Assembly (NCBI RefSeq): GCF_029931775.1
Contig: NC_079312.1
Span: 7,509,821 to 7,573,820, forward strand
Reading direction: 5' to 3'
Source of the DNA: Euleptes europaea
Taxonomy: Eukaryota > Chordata > Lepidosauria > Squamata > Sphaerodactylidae
Length of the DNA: 64,000 nt
Of this stretch, positions 33,786-47,400 are shown one piece after another. The stretch's first letter is position 1. Each line of letters begins with the position of its first letter. The notes under the pieces are model-generated. The model saw only the letters and a program-made list of their open reading frames with translations. It was not told where the DNA came from and did no database searches. The translations under genes and the position numbers were made by a program.

Positions 33786-34426
33786 AGGTTCTTCTTCAAA
33801 AGATTCTTCTTGGAAAGAATCTTTTATCCTTTCATCTCTTCTGTATAGTTCTTCAGTGTATTGTTCCCACCTTTTCTTTATTTTGTCCTGTTCAGTTAAT
33901 GTATTTCCATGCTGATCTTTCAGCATGTCTAATCGTGCTTTCAATTTCCCTTTGATTTGTTGGATCTTGTGGAACAGATCTCTTGTTCTTCCTTTTTTGT
34001 TGTTCTCTTCTATTTCTTTACACTGGTTATTATAATAGGTCTCTTTGTCTCTATGTGCGAGTCGCTAGAAAGTTGCACTTAGATTTTTTATTCTATTTCT
34101 GTCACCTTCTACTTTTGCTTTTCGTCTATCTCTGGCAATTTTAAGAGTTTCCTCAGACATCCATCGAGGTTTTTCTTTTCTTTTGGCTACAGGAATAGTC
34201 TTTGCACATTCTTCCTTGATAATGTCCGAAGTTTCCACCCATAGTTCTTCAGGTTTACATTCACTTGAACTCAGTAATGCAAATCTGTTCCTTACACGGT
34301 CTTTAAACTCTTCCGGAATATTGTTTAGATTGTATTTTGGAGCTATGAATGTTTTGGTGTTTTTCTTTAGCTTTATCTTGATTTTCAATATTAACAATTC
34401 ACGTTAATCTGTACTGCAGTCGGCTC

Positions 34427-34839
34427 TGACGTGGAAGCAAGTGGTTTAGGAGTTCCTCCAGGACATAACCACCAGCAGTCTTGCTTTATAAGAAACAGTG
34501 TCTTTTATTTACAGTGCACAGATAAAACATACCATCACGTACACTTCTCCACTACTACTTCCAGGCTGTAATTGATTTGTATTTGAGTGAGTTACAGAAG
34601 CACAGTTACATAGCCTTATATACACTTACTGCACCTGATCTGCATTAAGGCCACCTGTGGACCTTCCCAAGCATTGCATCAGCAGACTGCCCAGATCCAG
34701 ATTCCTGCAGTTCCCTTTGGTACCAGCAAGGCTATTGCTTCTGCTGACATCATCTTTGGCCTCTCAGATCTCCAAGATCTGACAGCTCTCACACAGCTGT
34801 TACTTGTCAGATTATTACAACCAACTTGATACTCTGATA
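34427..34839 (-). mobile_element. Solo LTR in BovB
   Basis: A 413-bp insert flanked by the 5-bp duplication ggctc (34422-34426, 34840-34844). In the minus orientation it has a TATA-like gtatataagg and an AATAAA signal and ends in CACGTCA. No internal region is left. It is younger than the BovB copy it sits in. Confidence 0.75.
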
Positions 34840-36058
34840 GGCTCCTGGTCTTGTTTTGGCCGAGAGAATAGAGCTTCTCCATCTTCTGCTTCCAATTATA
34901 TAATCTATTTTATTTCTATACTGGCCGTCTGGTGATGTCCATGTATACAATCGTCTATTTGGTTGCCTGAAACATGTGTTTGGAATGAACAGATTGTTGT
35001 CTTCACAGAATTCTACAAGGCGTTCTCCTGCTTCATTCTGTGCTCCTAGCCCAAATCTGCCAACAACATTTGATTCTGCTTTGTTTCCTACTTTTGCTTT
35101 TCAATCACCTATGATTATCAGCATATCTTGTTTAGGTGTGTGATCAATTTTTTCCTGAACACTGGCATAAAAACTTTCAATTTCTTCCTCATCAGCATCT
35201 GTAGTTGGGGCATAAACTTGAATGATGCTTATGTTGATAGGCTTTTCCTGAAGTCTGATTGATATTATTCGGTCAGACTTTGCATTATAGCTCCTGACTG
35301 CCTTTGCTACATCTTGCCTCACTATTAAAGCAACTCCGTTTCTTCTCTTTTTGTCATTCTCTGAATAAAACACTTTGTAATTTTCTGATTGAAAATGTCC
35401 TAATCCAGTCCACTTTAATTCACTTACTCCCAGGACTGAAATGTCCATACGTTCCATTTCTTGTTTAACAATTTCAATCTTACCCTGATTCATGCTTCTC
35501 ACATTCCATGTTCCTATTATATGAGTCAAACAGCTTCGGACTTTCCTTTTGCATCTATTCATGTCAACCACTGAACGTCCTTTCAGCTTTAGTCCAATCG
35601 CATCATTAAGAACAGCGCTACTCGTACTTGTCCTCTGCTCTACCCCAGTAGCAGATTGAGTGCCATCCGACCTGGGGGTCCCATCTTCCAGCGCTATATC
35701 TTTTTTCATTTTGGATTGTCTCATCATAGGGTTTTCAAGGTAAAGGTTGGTCAGAAGTGGTTTACCAGTGCCACCTTCTGCGCAGTACTAACCAGGGTTA
35801 GCCGTAGTAGCACTGCCGTTGTCTACGAAAGATCCTCCGCCAGTGTCACCTTCCACTACTGCTGCTGCCCAGTAGCTAATCTTCAGGGATTCCTCTCCCC
35901 CCATCCCCATTGGAACTGCCTGTTCTCTTCTGCGGATGTGGCCATTGATCCCTTAAGGGGGTGGATGCATCTTCGTCTGGTGTCTCAGCTATGACCATTC
36001 CGTCTTGAGTGACTCTGCTAGCAGTTTAGTCTCTTGATAGAGTCTAGACCCTTTACGG

Positions 36059-36379
36059 CAGGGGTGGGGAACCTTTTTTCTGCCAAGGGCCATTTGGATA
36101 TTTATAATATCATTCGGGGGCCATACAAAATTATCAACTTAAAAATTAGTCTGCTATATTTGGTCAAACATTTAGCCAAGAGGCACGACTGGAGATGGCT
36201 CCGAGTGTCTGCCACATAGAGCGACTCGCTTTTGAGCTCTGGTGTCCCCAGCTGGGCCCAAGAGATTCAGGCAGGGCAGCATCCTTCTGAGCTAGAGATC
36301 TACCAGGACCCATGAAAGGCCAGACCAAATGATTTCGAGGGCCTTATACGGCCCCCGGGCCTGACGTTCCCCACCCCTG
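36059..36379. mobile_element. Non-autonomous hAT element, 321 bp
   Basis: Inverted ends CAGGGGTGGGGAAC and GTTCCCCACCCCTG are perfect, and the 8-bp duplication ctttacgg is perfect at 36051-36058 and 36380-36387. The internal part (gggccatttggatattta, ggccttatacggcccccggg) has no coding capacity. Confidence 0.95.
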
Positions 36380-36424
36380 CTTTACGGTGTTGCTCTCAGC
36401 TTCCCTGACACACACAAACCCCCT

Positions 36425-36983
36425 CATTGTGTAATCTATTTGATTTCTATATCGGGTATCTGGTGATGTCCACATACACAGTTGCCTGTTTGGTTGCCTA
36501 AAACATGTGTTCACAGGGAACGAATTGCTGTCTTGATAGAATTCTATAAGCCGCTCTCCTACTTCATTTTGTGCTCCTAGCCCAAATCTACCAACAATAT
36601 TTGATTCTGCTTTGTTTCCTCCTTTTGCATTCCAGTCACCTATGATCATCAGCACATCTTGTTTAGGCGTGTGACCAATTTCTTCCTCATCAGCATAAAA
36701 GCTTTCAGTTTCTTTCTCATCAGTATTTGTAGTTGGGGCATATACTTGAATAAAGGTGATAGGCTTTTCCCGAAGTCTGATTGCTGCTATTGGGCCAGAT
36801 TTCATTATAGCCCCTGACTTCCTGTGCCACATCTCGCCTCACTATTAAAGCAACTCTGTTTCTTCTGTTTTTGTCAATCCCTGAGTAAAACACTTTGTAG
36901 TTTTGTGACTGAAAATGTCCTAATCCAGACCACTTTCGTTCACTCACTCTCAGAATTGAAATATTTAAACGTTCCATTTCTCG
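36425..36983 (-). repeat. Older BovB endonuclease fragment, left of the Penelope-like insertion
   Basis: The minus strand encodes a second, diverged endonuclease region (KWSGLGHFQSQNYKVFYSG, PITFIQVYAPTTNTDEKE). It aligns with 60144-60690 in the second segment. Its part 36558-36983 is repeated at 38306-38733. Confidence 0.85.
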
Positions 36984-38305
36984 GTTCTTGTAGGTTATCT
37001 GGGCTGTGTGACCGTGGTCTTGGTATTTTCTTTCCTGACGTTTTGCCAGCAGCTGTGGCCGGCATCTTCAGAGGAGTAACACTGAAGGACAGTGTCTCTC
37101 AGTGTCAAGTGTGTAGGAAAAGTAATATATAGTCAGAAGGGGGTTGGGTTTGAGCTGAGTCATTGTCCTGCAAAGTATTAAAGGTAATGTGCTAATCATT
37201 GTCCTGTAAGTATCAAGATAATGTGCTAATGAGGCTGTGGTATGTTAATGTGGAACCATTGTATCCTGAAGTGATCTGTTAACATGTGAAATCCAAAGCT
37301 AATCTGCATGGCTATTGTGGACTGTAGTCTTAGTTAGTCTGGAAGTTTTCAGGACAGGAAGCCAATCCTTATTTATTCTTAAACTCTCTTCTGTCAAAGT
37401 TGTGCTGATGTTTATGAATTTCAATGGCTTCTCTGTGCAATATGACAAAATAGTTGGTAGAATTGTCCAGTCTTTCAGTGTCTTGGAATAAGACCCTGTG
37501 TCCTGTTTGGGTCAGTCCATGTTCAGCCACTGCTGATTTCTCAGGTTGGCCAAGTCTGCAGTATCTTTCATGTTCTTTTATCCTTGTTTGTATGCTGCGT
37601 TGTGTGGTCCCGATGTAAACTTGTCCACAACTGCAAGGTATACGATATACTCCTGCAGAGGTGAGGGGGTCTCTTTTGTCTTTTGCTGATCGTAGCATAT
37701 GTTGTATTTTCATGGTGGGTTTAAACATTGTTTGTAGGCTATGTTTTTTCAAAAGTTTCTCCATCCTATCCTTTAATAAATGGCAAGAATACCTTTCCTA
37801 TGGGTGACTGTTTTTCCTGAGTTTTCTGATTTTTGTTTGCTTTAATGGCCCTTCTGATTTCATTTCTGGAATAGCCATTTGCTAGCAGTGCGTGATTTAG
37901 ATGATTAATTTCTTCCTTGAGAAACTGTGGTTCACAGATCCATCTTGCACGGTCCATTAATGTTTTGATTATTCCTCTTTTCTGTCGGGTGGTGGTTGGG
38001 GTTTTTGTGTAAGTAGCAATCTGTATGAGTTGGTTTCCGGTAGACCTTGGGACCTAACTGAAAGTTTGTTTTACGAATGACAAGGGTATCAAGAAATGGG
38101 AATTTACCCTCAATTTCTTTTTCCATGGTAAACTGAATGTTTGGATGGATATTATTGAGATGGTTTAGAAAGTCCATTAATTTTTCTTCACCGTTTACTA
38201 TTTGTAGCCATCAGTGAAATGAAAGCATGCGACCATGTTTCAGGTGCTACACCTGTATCCAATAGTGTATTGCAGACCATTAAAAAAGGTTTCATTTTGT
38301 GAATC
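36984..38305 (-). mobile_element. Penelope-like element, 3' half with GIY-YIG and RT C-terminus
   Basis: Minus-strand frames encode the RT C-terminal region (GKFPFLDTLVIRK, VYRKPTHTDCYLHKNPNHHP; 37932-38177) and a GIY-YIG endonuclease (AGVYRIPCSCGQVYIGTTQR, then RIKEHERYCRLGQPEKSAVA; 37369-37764). The terminal repeat follows toward 36984. The RT core and N-terminus are missing, so it is 5' truncated. The target is duplicated for about 426 bp. GIY-YIG with RT is diagnostic of endonuclease-bearing Penelope-like retroelements. Confidence 0.9.
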
Positions 38306-39000
38306 CTACTTCATTTTGTGCTCCTAGCCCAAATCTACCAACAATATTTGTATCTGCTTTGTTTCCTACTTTTGCATTCCAGTCACCTCAGTCATCCTCA
38401 GCACATCTTGTTTAGGCGTGTGATCAATTTCTTCCTCATCAGCGTAAAAGCTTTCAATTTCTTTCTCATCAGTATTTGTAGTTGGGGCATGCGCTTGAAT
38501 AAAGGTGATAGGCTTTTCCCAAAGTCTGATGGATGCTATTGGGCCAGACTTTCATTATAGCCCCTGACTTCCTGTGCTACATCTCGCCTCACTGTTAAAG
38601 CAACTCTGTTTCTTCTGTTTTTGTCATTCCGGGAGTAAAACACTTTGTAGTTTTGTGACTGAAAATGTCCTAATCCAGTCCACTTTAGTTCACTCACTCT
38701 CAGAATTGAAATATTTAAATGTTCCATTTCTCGTTTTACGATTTCAAGCCTACCTTGATTTATGCTTCTCACATTCCATGTTCCTATTGTCTGCATCAAG
38801 TAGCTTTCGGCTTTAGTCCAGCTGCAACATTAAGAATAGCGCTATTCGGACTTTTCCAGTCTTCCCCTGTAGCTGATTGAGTGCCATCTGACCTGGGGGT
38901 TCCCTCTTCCAGTACTACATCTTTTTTTTCATTTTGGATTGTCTCATCATAGGATTTTCGAGGTAAGTGTTGGTCAGAAGCGGTTTACTATTGCCTTCTG
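38306..39000 (-). repeat. BovB endonuclease fragment, duplicated target right of the Penelope-like insertion
   Basis: It repeats 36558-36983 from cctacttcattttgtgctcc and then continues past the insertion point (tcgttttacgatttcaagcc) into the BovB 5' region, matching 60268-60940 in the second segment. Confidence 0.85.
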
Positions 39001-39084
39001 TGCAGTGGCACTCCACCCCATTGGCTCTGATAGCTCAGGGATGTTCTTAACCCCCCTCCTGGCCTGTGTTTTGTTTCTCCTTTG

Positions 39085-39265
39085 TGGGAACTTAAAGTGG
39101 CTTACCTTGTTCTCCTCCACTCCATTTCACCGTCACAACAAGTCTGTGAGGTAAGTCTACCTGAAGCACATGACTAGGCCAACTTTTTCTGGCAGAGCAG
39201 GGATCTGATCTCAGATCTCCATGACCCTAGTCAGACATCCCAATGGCTACCCCACACAGGCTTTG
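39085..39265 (-). repeat. tRNA-derived SINE, partial
   Basis: Plus-strand text (aaagtggcttaccttgttct, caacaagtctgtgaggtaag) matches the family at 378-618. It is shared in part with 61065-61105. Confidence 0.5.
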
Positions 39266-39454
39266 GCAGGTTAAGGAAGTGGTGAGATCTCATGTTTTTT
39301 CACAGGAGAGATTTTCCAAACTCCTCTTCTGTGCTGTGGCACTTTCCTGGCTTTTCATGAGTACGTCTTTGCTTCTGTTGCAAACAGGAGAGGGATGTTT
39401 CTGCCACTTCATTCTCACTGTCATCCTGAAGCGGGTGGCCAATATTGACCCTCA

Positions 39455-39537
39455 CAGTGTTTCATAGAATCACAGAGTTGGAAGGAGCCATACACGCCAT
39501 CTAGTCAACCCCCTGCTCAGCCTAGATCAGCCTAGAG
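39455..39537 (-). repeat. CR1 3' end, left of the hAT insertion
   Basis: Starts with tttcatagaatcacagagtt, the complement of the CR1 3' terminus, and runs to gatcagcctagag. It continues at 40589 beyond the hAT element. Confidence 0.75.
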
Positions 39538-40580
39538 CCGTGTTGACGAACCTATGGCATGCGTGCCCGACCCGGCACGCGTAGCCCTCTCTGCCGGCAC
39601 GCGGGTAAGTGGCTCGGGACGGGACCGAAAGTCCAGACAGGCGAGGCAGCGACGAATGGAAGAGGTGGAGAGAGAGCAAGCCCGCTTCCCGAGGGACGGG
39701 GTGAGGAACCGGCAAGCCGACAGCCGGGAGAAGACGGAGCGCAAAGACATGGCGGCGCACTGCCGCACCGCAGCTGTAGCCCCGCCGCCTGGTCGCACCT
39801 GCGCCAGTCAGAGGACTTGGCTGGGGGCGTGGGGAGGAGGGCAGGATGTTTCAGCCCTAATAAGGTCTTGGGGGCGGGACTAGAGGGAGGGCTGAAACAT
39901 CCTGCAGGGACACGGCTTCTTGCAAGGGAGGCTGGGCCTGCCCGCCCGCTGCAAAAGGCCCCCGAAGGCCGGGCCGTCACCTGCGGTGCCTCCCCCACTC
40001 GGCCAAGAGGAGCCGCCACCCCGGTTCTGTCCAGCGCGCAGCCCAGCCGAGCGGCCTGGGAAGCAGCGCCGGGGAGCGGGAGCGGCCCGTGCGGTGGGGT
40101 GTGTGTGTGCTGCGGTGGCGGCCGGCAGGACTTGTGCCCAAGCAGCAGCGCACCACTTCGCCCTTGCAGTGCTGCCTTCTTCTTCCTCCTCCTCCCAGAG
40201 GCTCCTGGCCCAGCCTGGGCTCCGTTGCAGCTGGCAGCTGCAGCCGGGGGGAGTGGCTCAGCCCCTGCCGAGGGGCCCCCGCCATTGGCCCGCCTGGCCT
40301 TTCCCAGACGGCCAGCCCCTGGGCGCCTTTTTATGAGGACTGTAAGCAGATGGTGAGAGGGAGGGCCCCTTGGCCATCTTCTGGGCGTGGAGTAGGGGGG
40401 GGTCACTGGGTGTGCGTGTGGGGGAGGTAGTTGTGAATCTCCTGGATTGTGCAGGAGTTGTTTTTTCTAAACGAAAACCTCAGTATTCAGGTTAAATTGC
40501 CGCATTGGCACTCGGCGATAAATAAGTGGGTTTTGGGTTGCAGTTTGGGCACTCGGTCTCTAAAAGGTTCGCCATCACTG
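39538..40580. mobile_element. Non-autonomous hAT element with CpG-rich cargo
   Basis: The ends (gtgttgacgaacctatggca and aaaggttcgccatcactg) match the element at 15114-15987. The 8-bp duplication gcctagag is at 39530-39537 and 40581-40588. In the second segment this target occurs once, uninterrupted, near 61622. The 1-kb interior is extremely GC-rich, open in several frames, and part of it (39670-39815) resembles, inverted, 26556-26730 in another hAT element. No transposase is visible. Confidence 0.9.
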
Positions 40581-40588
40581 GCCTAGAG

Positions 40589-41170
40589 CATCCATGACAA
40601 GTGTTTGTCCAGCCACTGCTTGAAGATTGCCAGTGAGGGGCAGCGCACCACTTCCCTAGGCAGCCTGACCAATGTGGTGTACAGCGGGACTATGACAGGT
40701 TGGATGTTATGCCTCTGTTGATACACCCCATGACCATGTTAGCCTTTTTTGCTGCTGCGACACACTGGTGGCTCATATTTAGTTTACAGTCCACCCATAC
40801 CGTAAGATCCTGTTCACGCACTCTGCTACCCAGAAGTGTATCCTCCATCCACTATGCATGCTTCTGATTTTTGTTACCCAGATGTAGAACTCTACATGTC
40901 ATCTGCAGATTGAATGAGTAGTCTCTCCACCACCTCATCCAGATAATTTATAAAAATATTGAAAAGTACCAGGCCCAGAACTGAGCCCTGTGGCACCGCA
41001 CTGGACACCTCCCTCCAATCAGATGAAATATCATTGATAATGAAATGTCATTGACAATGTCAGTGAAATGTCCTTGACGTTTCATCTGAGTGGAGGGAGG
41101 TGTCCAGTTGACTACTCTTTGGGTGCAGCTCTCCAACTAGTTCCCTATCGACCTAACGATCCTAGAGTCC
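40589..41170 (-). repeat. CR1 LINE fragment (RT C-terminal region and 3' UTR)
   Basis: The minus strand matches CR1 around FNIFRNDLDEVV-like sequence and aligns with 61625-62335. It is missing about 145 bp that the second copy retains. It contains a 17-bp inverted repeat at 41012-41028 and 41080-41096. Confidence 0.7.
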
Positions 41171-41264
41171 ATTCTGCAACCCTCTTTACTTCTTTCCTTT
41201 ACTCCCTCTCCTTCTTTACTGCCTTCTGGCCAACCTATCTTTGAATGCCCTCATGTTCAGCTAT

Positions 41265-41475
41265 ATTTATTATTTATTTATTTCATACTCTGCCTTCCTC
41301 CCCAATAGGGGCCTAAAACAGCTTACACAATTCTCCTCTCCCTTACTTTATTCTCCTAGCAATTGTGCGACGTAGGTGAGACTGAGTGCATAGTCATCCA
41401 CTAAACTTCCACGGCTAAGTGGGGATTTCGACCTGGGTCTCCCAGATCCTAGTCTGAAATTCTAATGTGTCTGGA
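41265..41475 (-). repeat. tRNA-derived SINE (TTATTTATTT family)
   Basis: Plus-strand text (tattatttatttatttcata, cctgggtctcccagatccta) matches 378-618. Only its 3' end remains in the second segment at 62405-62470. Confidence 0.7.
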
Positions 41476-41624
41476 GACACAATGGATAAGGACCAACAGG
41501 CCATAACAAAATATCTTTAAACAAAAATCTCTATATATTAAAACACACTTTTAGAAAAAGAGCATTTTTCCCGTTCTGTCTCTGCGTGCTTCCTACATGA
41601 ACACAATAGAATTGTACCTGCTAA

Positions 41625-43421
<1,797 letters not shown>

Positions 43422-43614
43422 AATAGAGTGTGGTGTAAGTCTAGCCATCTTAATTCATCTCATAGCCACTGGGCAAATGGTGTGTAAGATTGTCGGTTTC
43501 ACTGGTGACTGCTAAAGTTAAAGGGAAGACTTCTGATAACAAAGTGTTGTTCTGCTAATGGGTTTTTAAATATCTTGCTTTTTGTTTTCTGTTTTTATTT
43601 TATAATGTAATACC

Positions 43615-44455
43615 TGTACTCATAAGAAAAGCCCTTCTGGATCAGACCAAGGCCCACCAAGTCCAGCTGTCTTTTCACACAGTGGCCAACCAGGTGCCTC
43701 TAGGAAGCCCACAAACAAGACAACTGCAGCAGCATTATCCTGCCTGTTTCTTACAGCACCTAATAGGCATGCTCTGTCAATACTGGAGAAATTAGGTGTG
43801 CATCATGACTAGTATCCATTTTGAGTAGTAGCCATGGCTAGTTGTATTCTCCATGAACATGTCCACCCCCTCTTAAAGCCTTCCGAGTTGGTAGCCATCA
43901 CCACATCCTGGGGCAGGGAGTTCCACAATTTAACTATGCGTTGTGTGAAGAAATACTTGCTTTTATCTGTTTTGAATCTCTCACCCTCCAGCTTCAGCAG
44001 ATGACCCTGCGTTCTATTATTATGAGAGAGGGAGAAAAGCTTCTCCCTGTCCACTCTCCAAACCATGCACAATTTTATAGACCTCTATCATGTCTCCCCT
44101 TAACTGCCTTCTTTCCAAGCTAAACAGCCCTAAGCTTTTATAACCTCTCCTCATAGGGCAGTTGCTCTAGCCCCTGGTTATTTTGGTTTCTCTTTTCTGC
44201 CCCTTGTCAAGCACTGCAATATTCTTTTTTAGGTGCGGTGACCAGAACTTTACAGTATTCCAAGTGTGGTCTCACCATAGATTTGTACAAGGGCAGTATG
44301 ATAGTGGTAGTTTTTTCTCTATTCCTCGTCTAATTATGGCCAGTGTGGAATTTGCCTTTTTCACAGCAGCTGCACCCTGGGCTAACATCTTCATTGAGCT
44401 ATCCACTACCACTCCCAGATCCTTTTCTTGGCCTGTCATTGCCAGAACAGACTCT
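43615..44455 (-). repeat. CR1 LINE, long 3' portion
   Basis: Plus-strand text runs from the 3' UTR (ggatcagaccaaggcccacc) back through the RT C-terminal region (ctctcaccctccagcttcag, catcttcattgagctatcca). It follows gene 2 closely and may overlap its 3' UTR. Confidence 0.85.
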
Positions 44456-47400
44456 CAAATAAAGTCTCCAGTCTTGTGTGGGAGGTGATGCACTCCAGGC
44501 ATAAATCACCTGGATGAATGTTAATCAGTGTACGCTCAAGTAGTTTCAGAGCTAGAAGTGCAAATTTTCTGCCTTTCCCACCTCTATTCATATCTTCCCA
44601 AATCTAATCATTCTGATTACATTTTGCATCTTACTTCTGCATCCTGATTCATGTTGCCTTTTTTTTGTAACATGCCTCCCACCTTCTGATGGATAAGAGG
44701 GTTGATGGGTCTTCAATTTTATTTGTATCTGACTAAATGAACTGTGATCCACAGAGCTTATATTTGGAAATTGTTGTTAGTCCTTTAGGAAATTGTTAGT
44801 CCTTTAGAAATTGTTGTTAGTCCTTTTGCCAAACTTAAAAATATGTTCTATTACTACAGAATAACGGAGGGAAGGCGGCATTGAACTGTATTCTTAACAA
44901 GGAAACAATGCTGGAAATGTTATGAGTCATGAGAAATAAATGTAAGTGGCCATGGTCAGCAGCACTGTTCTCTTAGATAATAAAGGTGCACTGGGTCTGC
45001 CTTATGATCAGATAAGCACTGATCTTAAAGGTATATAAGACAGAGTTAGCCAGCCAGAAGGCAGAGAGTTATTGAAAGGCTGACATCCGCAGACCTGACA
45101 TGGTTCTCTCCATCCTTTGCGTGGGATGGTAAAGACTTGAGGCTTTGATTCTTGCATTTTTTTTATTCTTTTCAGAATAGCCAGTACTTCCTAAGGCTGG
45201 ATGTCTGAAATGAATGCTTGCAGACTTCTCCATCCTATGAATAGGATGGAGGCTCTTCGAATTCCTACCAACCTTAGTGTGGGTCTAAGAGTTGGCTCTT
45301 TCCATATTGGGAATGGAAACACTGATCTCTCACTGATTCCTGCAGGGATTAATGGGTTCTCACTAAAAGATCTATCTAGTCTTGCTTGGCTTCCCAGTCC
45401 TTGCAAACATGAAGATTGTAAAACCCAAAGCTTCCTTAACACAAGTCCTTCAAAGAGCTGAAGAGACTAGGAACATATTGTCTGAGAAACTCTCAGAGGT
45501 TTCTCTAACCAGAGAGATCTCTTAGAGCAGGAGCCAGAGGTTTTCCCAGCTGACAGGGAAAGCTTCTGCACTCAGTGACAATGAATGGCAAACACAGAAC
45601 TCAGTTCTCACACAGAACTCTATAGTCTATACATGGATTAAGATCCATGGAGCTTTTAAGCTCTTGCATTGAATTAAAGGTTCACACACAGATCTCTAAT
45701 ACTGGCATAACCAGAGAGACTTCAGAACAGAGTTTTACAAAACTCTTGAACATATTATACAACTTTAAGCTACACATAGCTACAAATTACTGACTTCAGG
45801 TTTGCATAGCTTCAGCTTTGCACATACGTATAAAACTCCCTGATTCTAACATAGATCAGAGGCCTTTACATAGGCTGATAACATATGGAGAGTTCTCTAT
45901 GGTTTCAGGAACCTAGTCTTGGCATGGACTGCTTTAAGAGCTCATAATTTTAGTTCTTATATGAACCATGGAACCAGAGATTATTCTGACTGACCTTTGC
46001 ACACAGCAAAGGCACATAATGTAAAGACATTGAAATGATAAAAATAACATATAAAGGACCAAAAAGGTTTATATATCCTTAACATGAGTTAGGACCTTTT
46101 CAGATCTCTCTAAAACCTTACATATAAACTGGGGAGATTTGGAAATGACATGACTAAGTCTTATGTTTTATATCTTATGTATTATGATATTTTAGGTACT
46201 CTGAATTAAGATGCTTTTAACTATATTAGATCTTTTTCCATTGTACTAACCATATTTTACAAGATATCTGTAACTGATGTATTCCTGAATGAAATAATAT
46301 TACAGGTTTAAGATTTGAACTCTTATAAAGAGAACTATAAAGAAATAGATATTGTTTAAGATTGCTTGCATACATGAATATGTATAAGACTCATAATGTC
46401 TGTACTTCATAATATTTTAAGAACTTTGTAACCATTTACATGCATATGTTTTATGTGAAATAAATAGTAAATAACTACACATACGTTTCATAAACGTATT
46501 GGCACATTTCAAAAGAAAGCCTACCTCTGTAGGAATCATTGAGTCCTGCGAATTAGGTGCCTATCTGAATAAGATGGACCTCAGGAAGAGGTCCATTCTA
46601 AGAGCATAGGCACTGAAACGCACTGACCCGTGACAAGAGCAAGATGGATGGGGGATGAGCAGACCTGGTAACTAGACATGTTTTCAGCTTTAACCCTTAT
46701 CTGAAACACAAGTATTTTCAATATACAAAGCTTTGGCTTGCTCTGATGTATACCCCACAGACTGCTCCCTTTCCATTCTACCTGATGTGGGATTCTGTGA
46801 AACTTAAAAGCTTGCATAGTTCTATACTGAACTAAACTTTTCCCACTAAAAGAGCTCAACTTAGTGACCTGGTTCAGACACTGTTTGAAACCACATGTGT
46901 TTGTTTGACACCCCCCAACATTTTGAGCATCCAACTTGGATGTTAAGAACACACACATGTATTTGGCTAAATTTAAATTATGGACTACTGCCTGTGTATC
47001 CCAAGGTCCAGAATTGGGCAGTAGCTCCTCACTATGGGAATGGGGAAGTTTTCAGAAACACAGCAAAAAGTCTAAATGTTTATTTTGAAAAATAGAGAAA
47101 AGAAGGAGGCACTCAGAGCCACTGGCTCATGCACACATACGCACATGCACAAAACAAACCTTAACCTTAGACAACCTCACATCTAAATAAAAGCACACAA
47201 TAAAGGGGGGCAAATAAAAGCATACCAACCTGTCGGATGCAGTGAAGGGCTCCTGAGTGTCCGGGGTGGAAGGAGAGTGAAGAATGAAGAAACAGGTGAG
47301 AAACTGAGGCCAGCTCCAGACCTAGGTAGGTTTTGTATTCAAACTATGCAGGAGCAACAGCAGTTGACAAGAAATATTTTTTGTTTTAGAAAACTGGTAA

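Larger units (their letters stand above)
32051..36424 (-). repeat. RTE-BovB LINE, near full length, with three nested inserts
   Basis: On the minus strand, in order from 36.4 kb down, are a 5' region, an endonuclease (IGTWNVRSMNQGKIEIVKQE, ALIVRQDVA; about 35101-35727), RT (AFDCVDHKKLW, VRQGSLYLFNLYAEH, DDTTLFAE; 32268-33539) and the 3' end (gtgttaagtgccgtcaagtc). The frames are mostly long, so the copy looks fairly young. It cuts the CR1 at 32050; the paralogous CR1 at 59605 continues without it. It carries an unknown insert (33609-33785), a solo LTR (34427-34839) and a hAT element (36059-36379). Confidence 0.85.

Noticed and set aside
39532-40430. Several 100-285-codon frames in the GC-rich block
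   Set aside because: The block is the interior of a non-autonomous hAT element, and stop codons are rare there because of composition.
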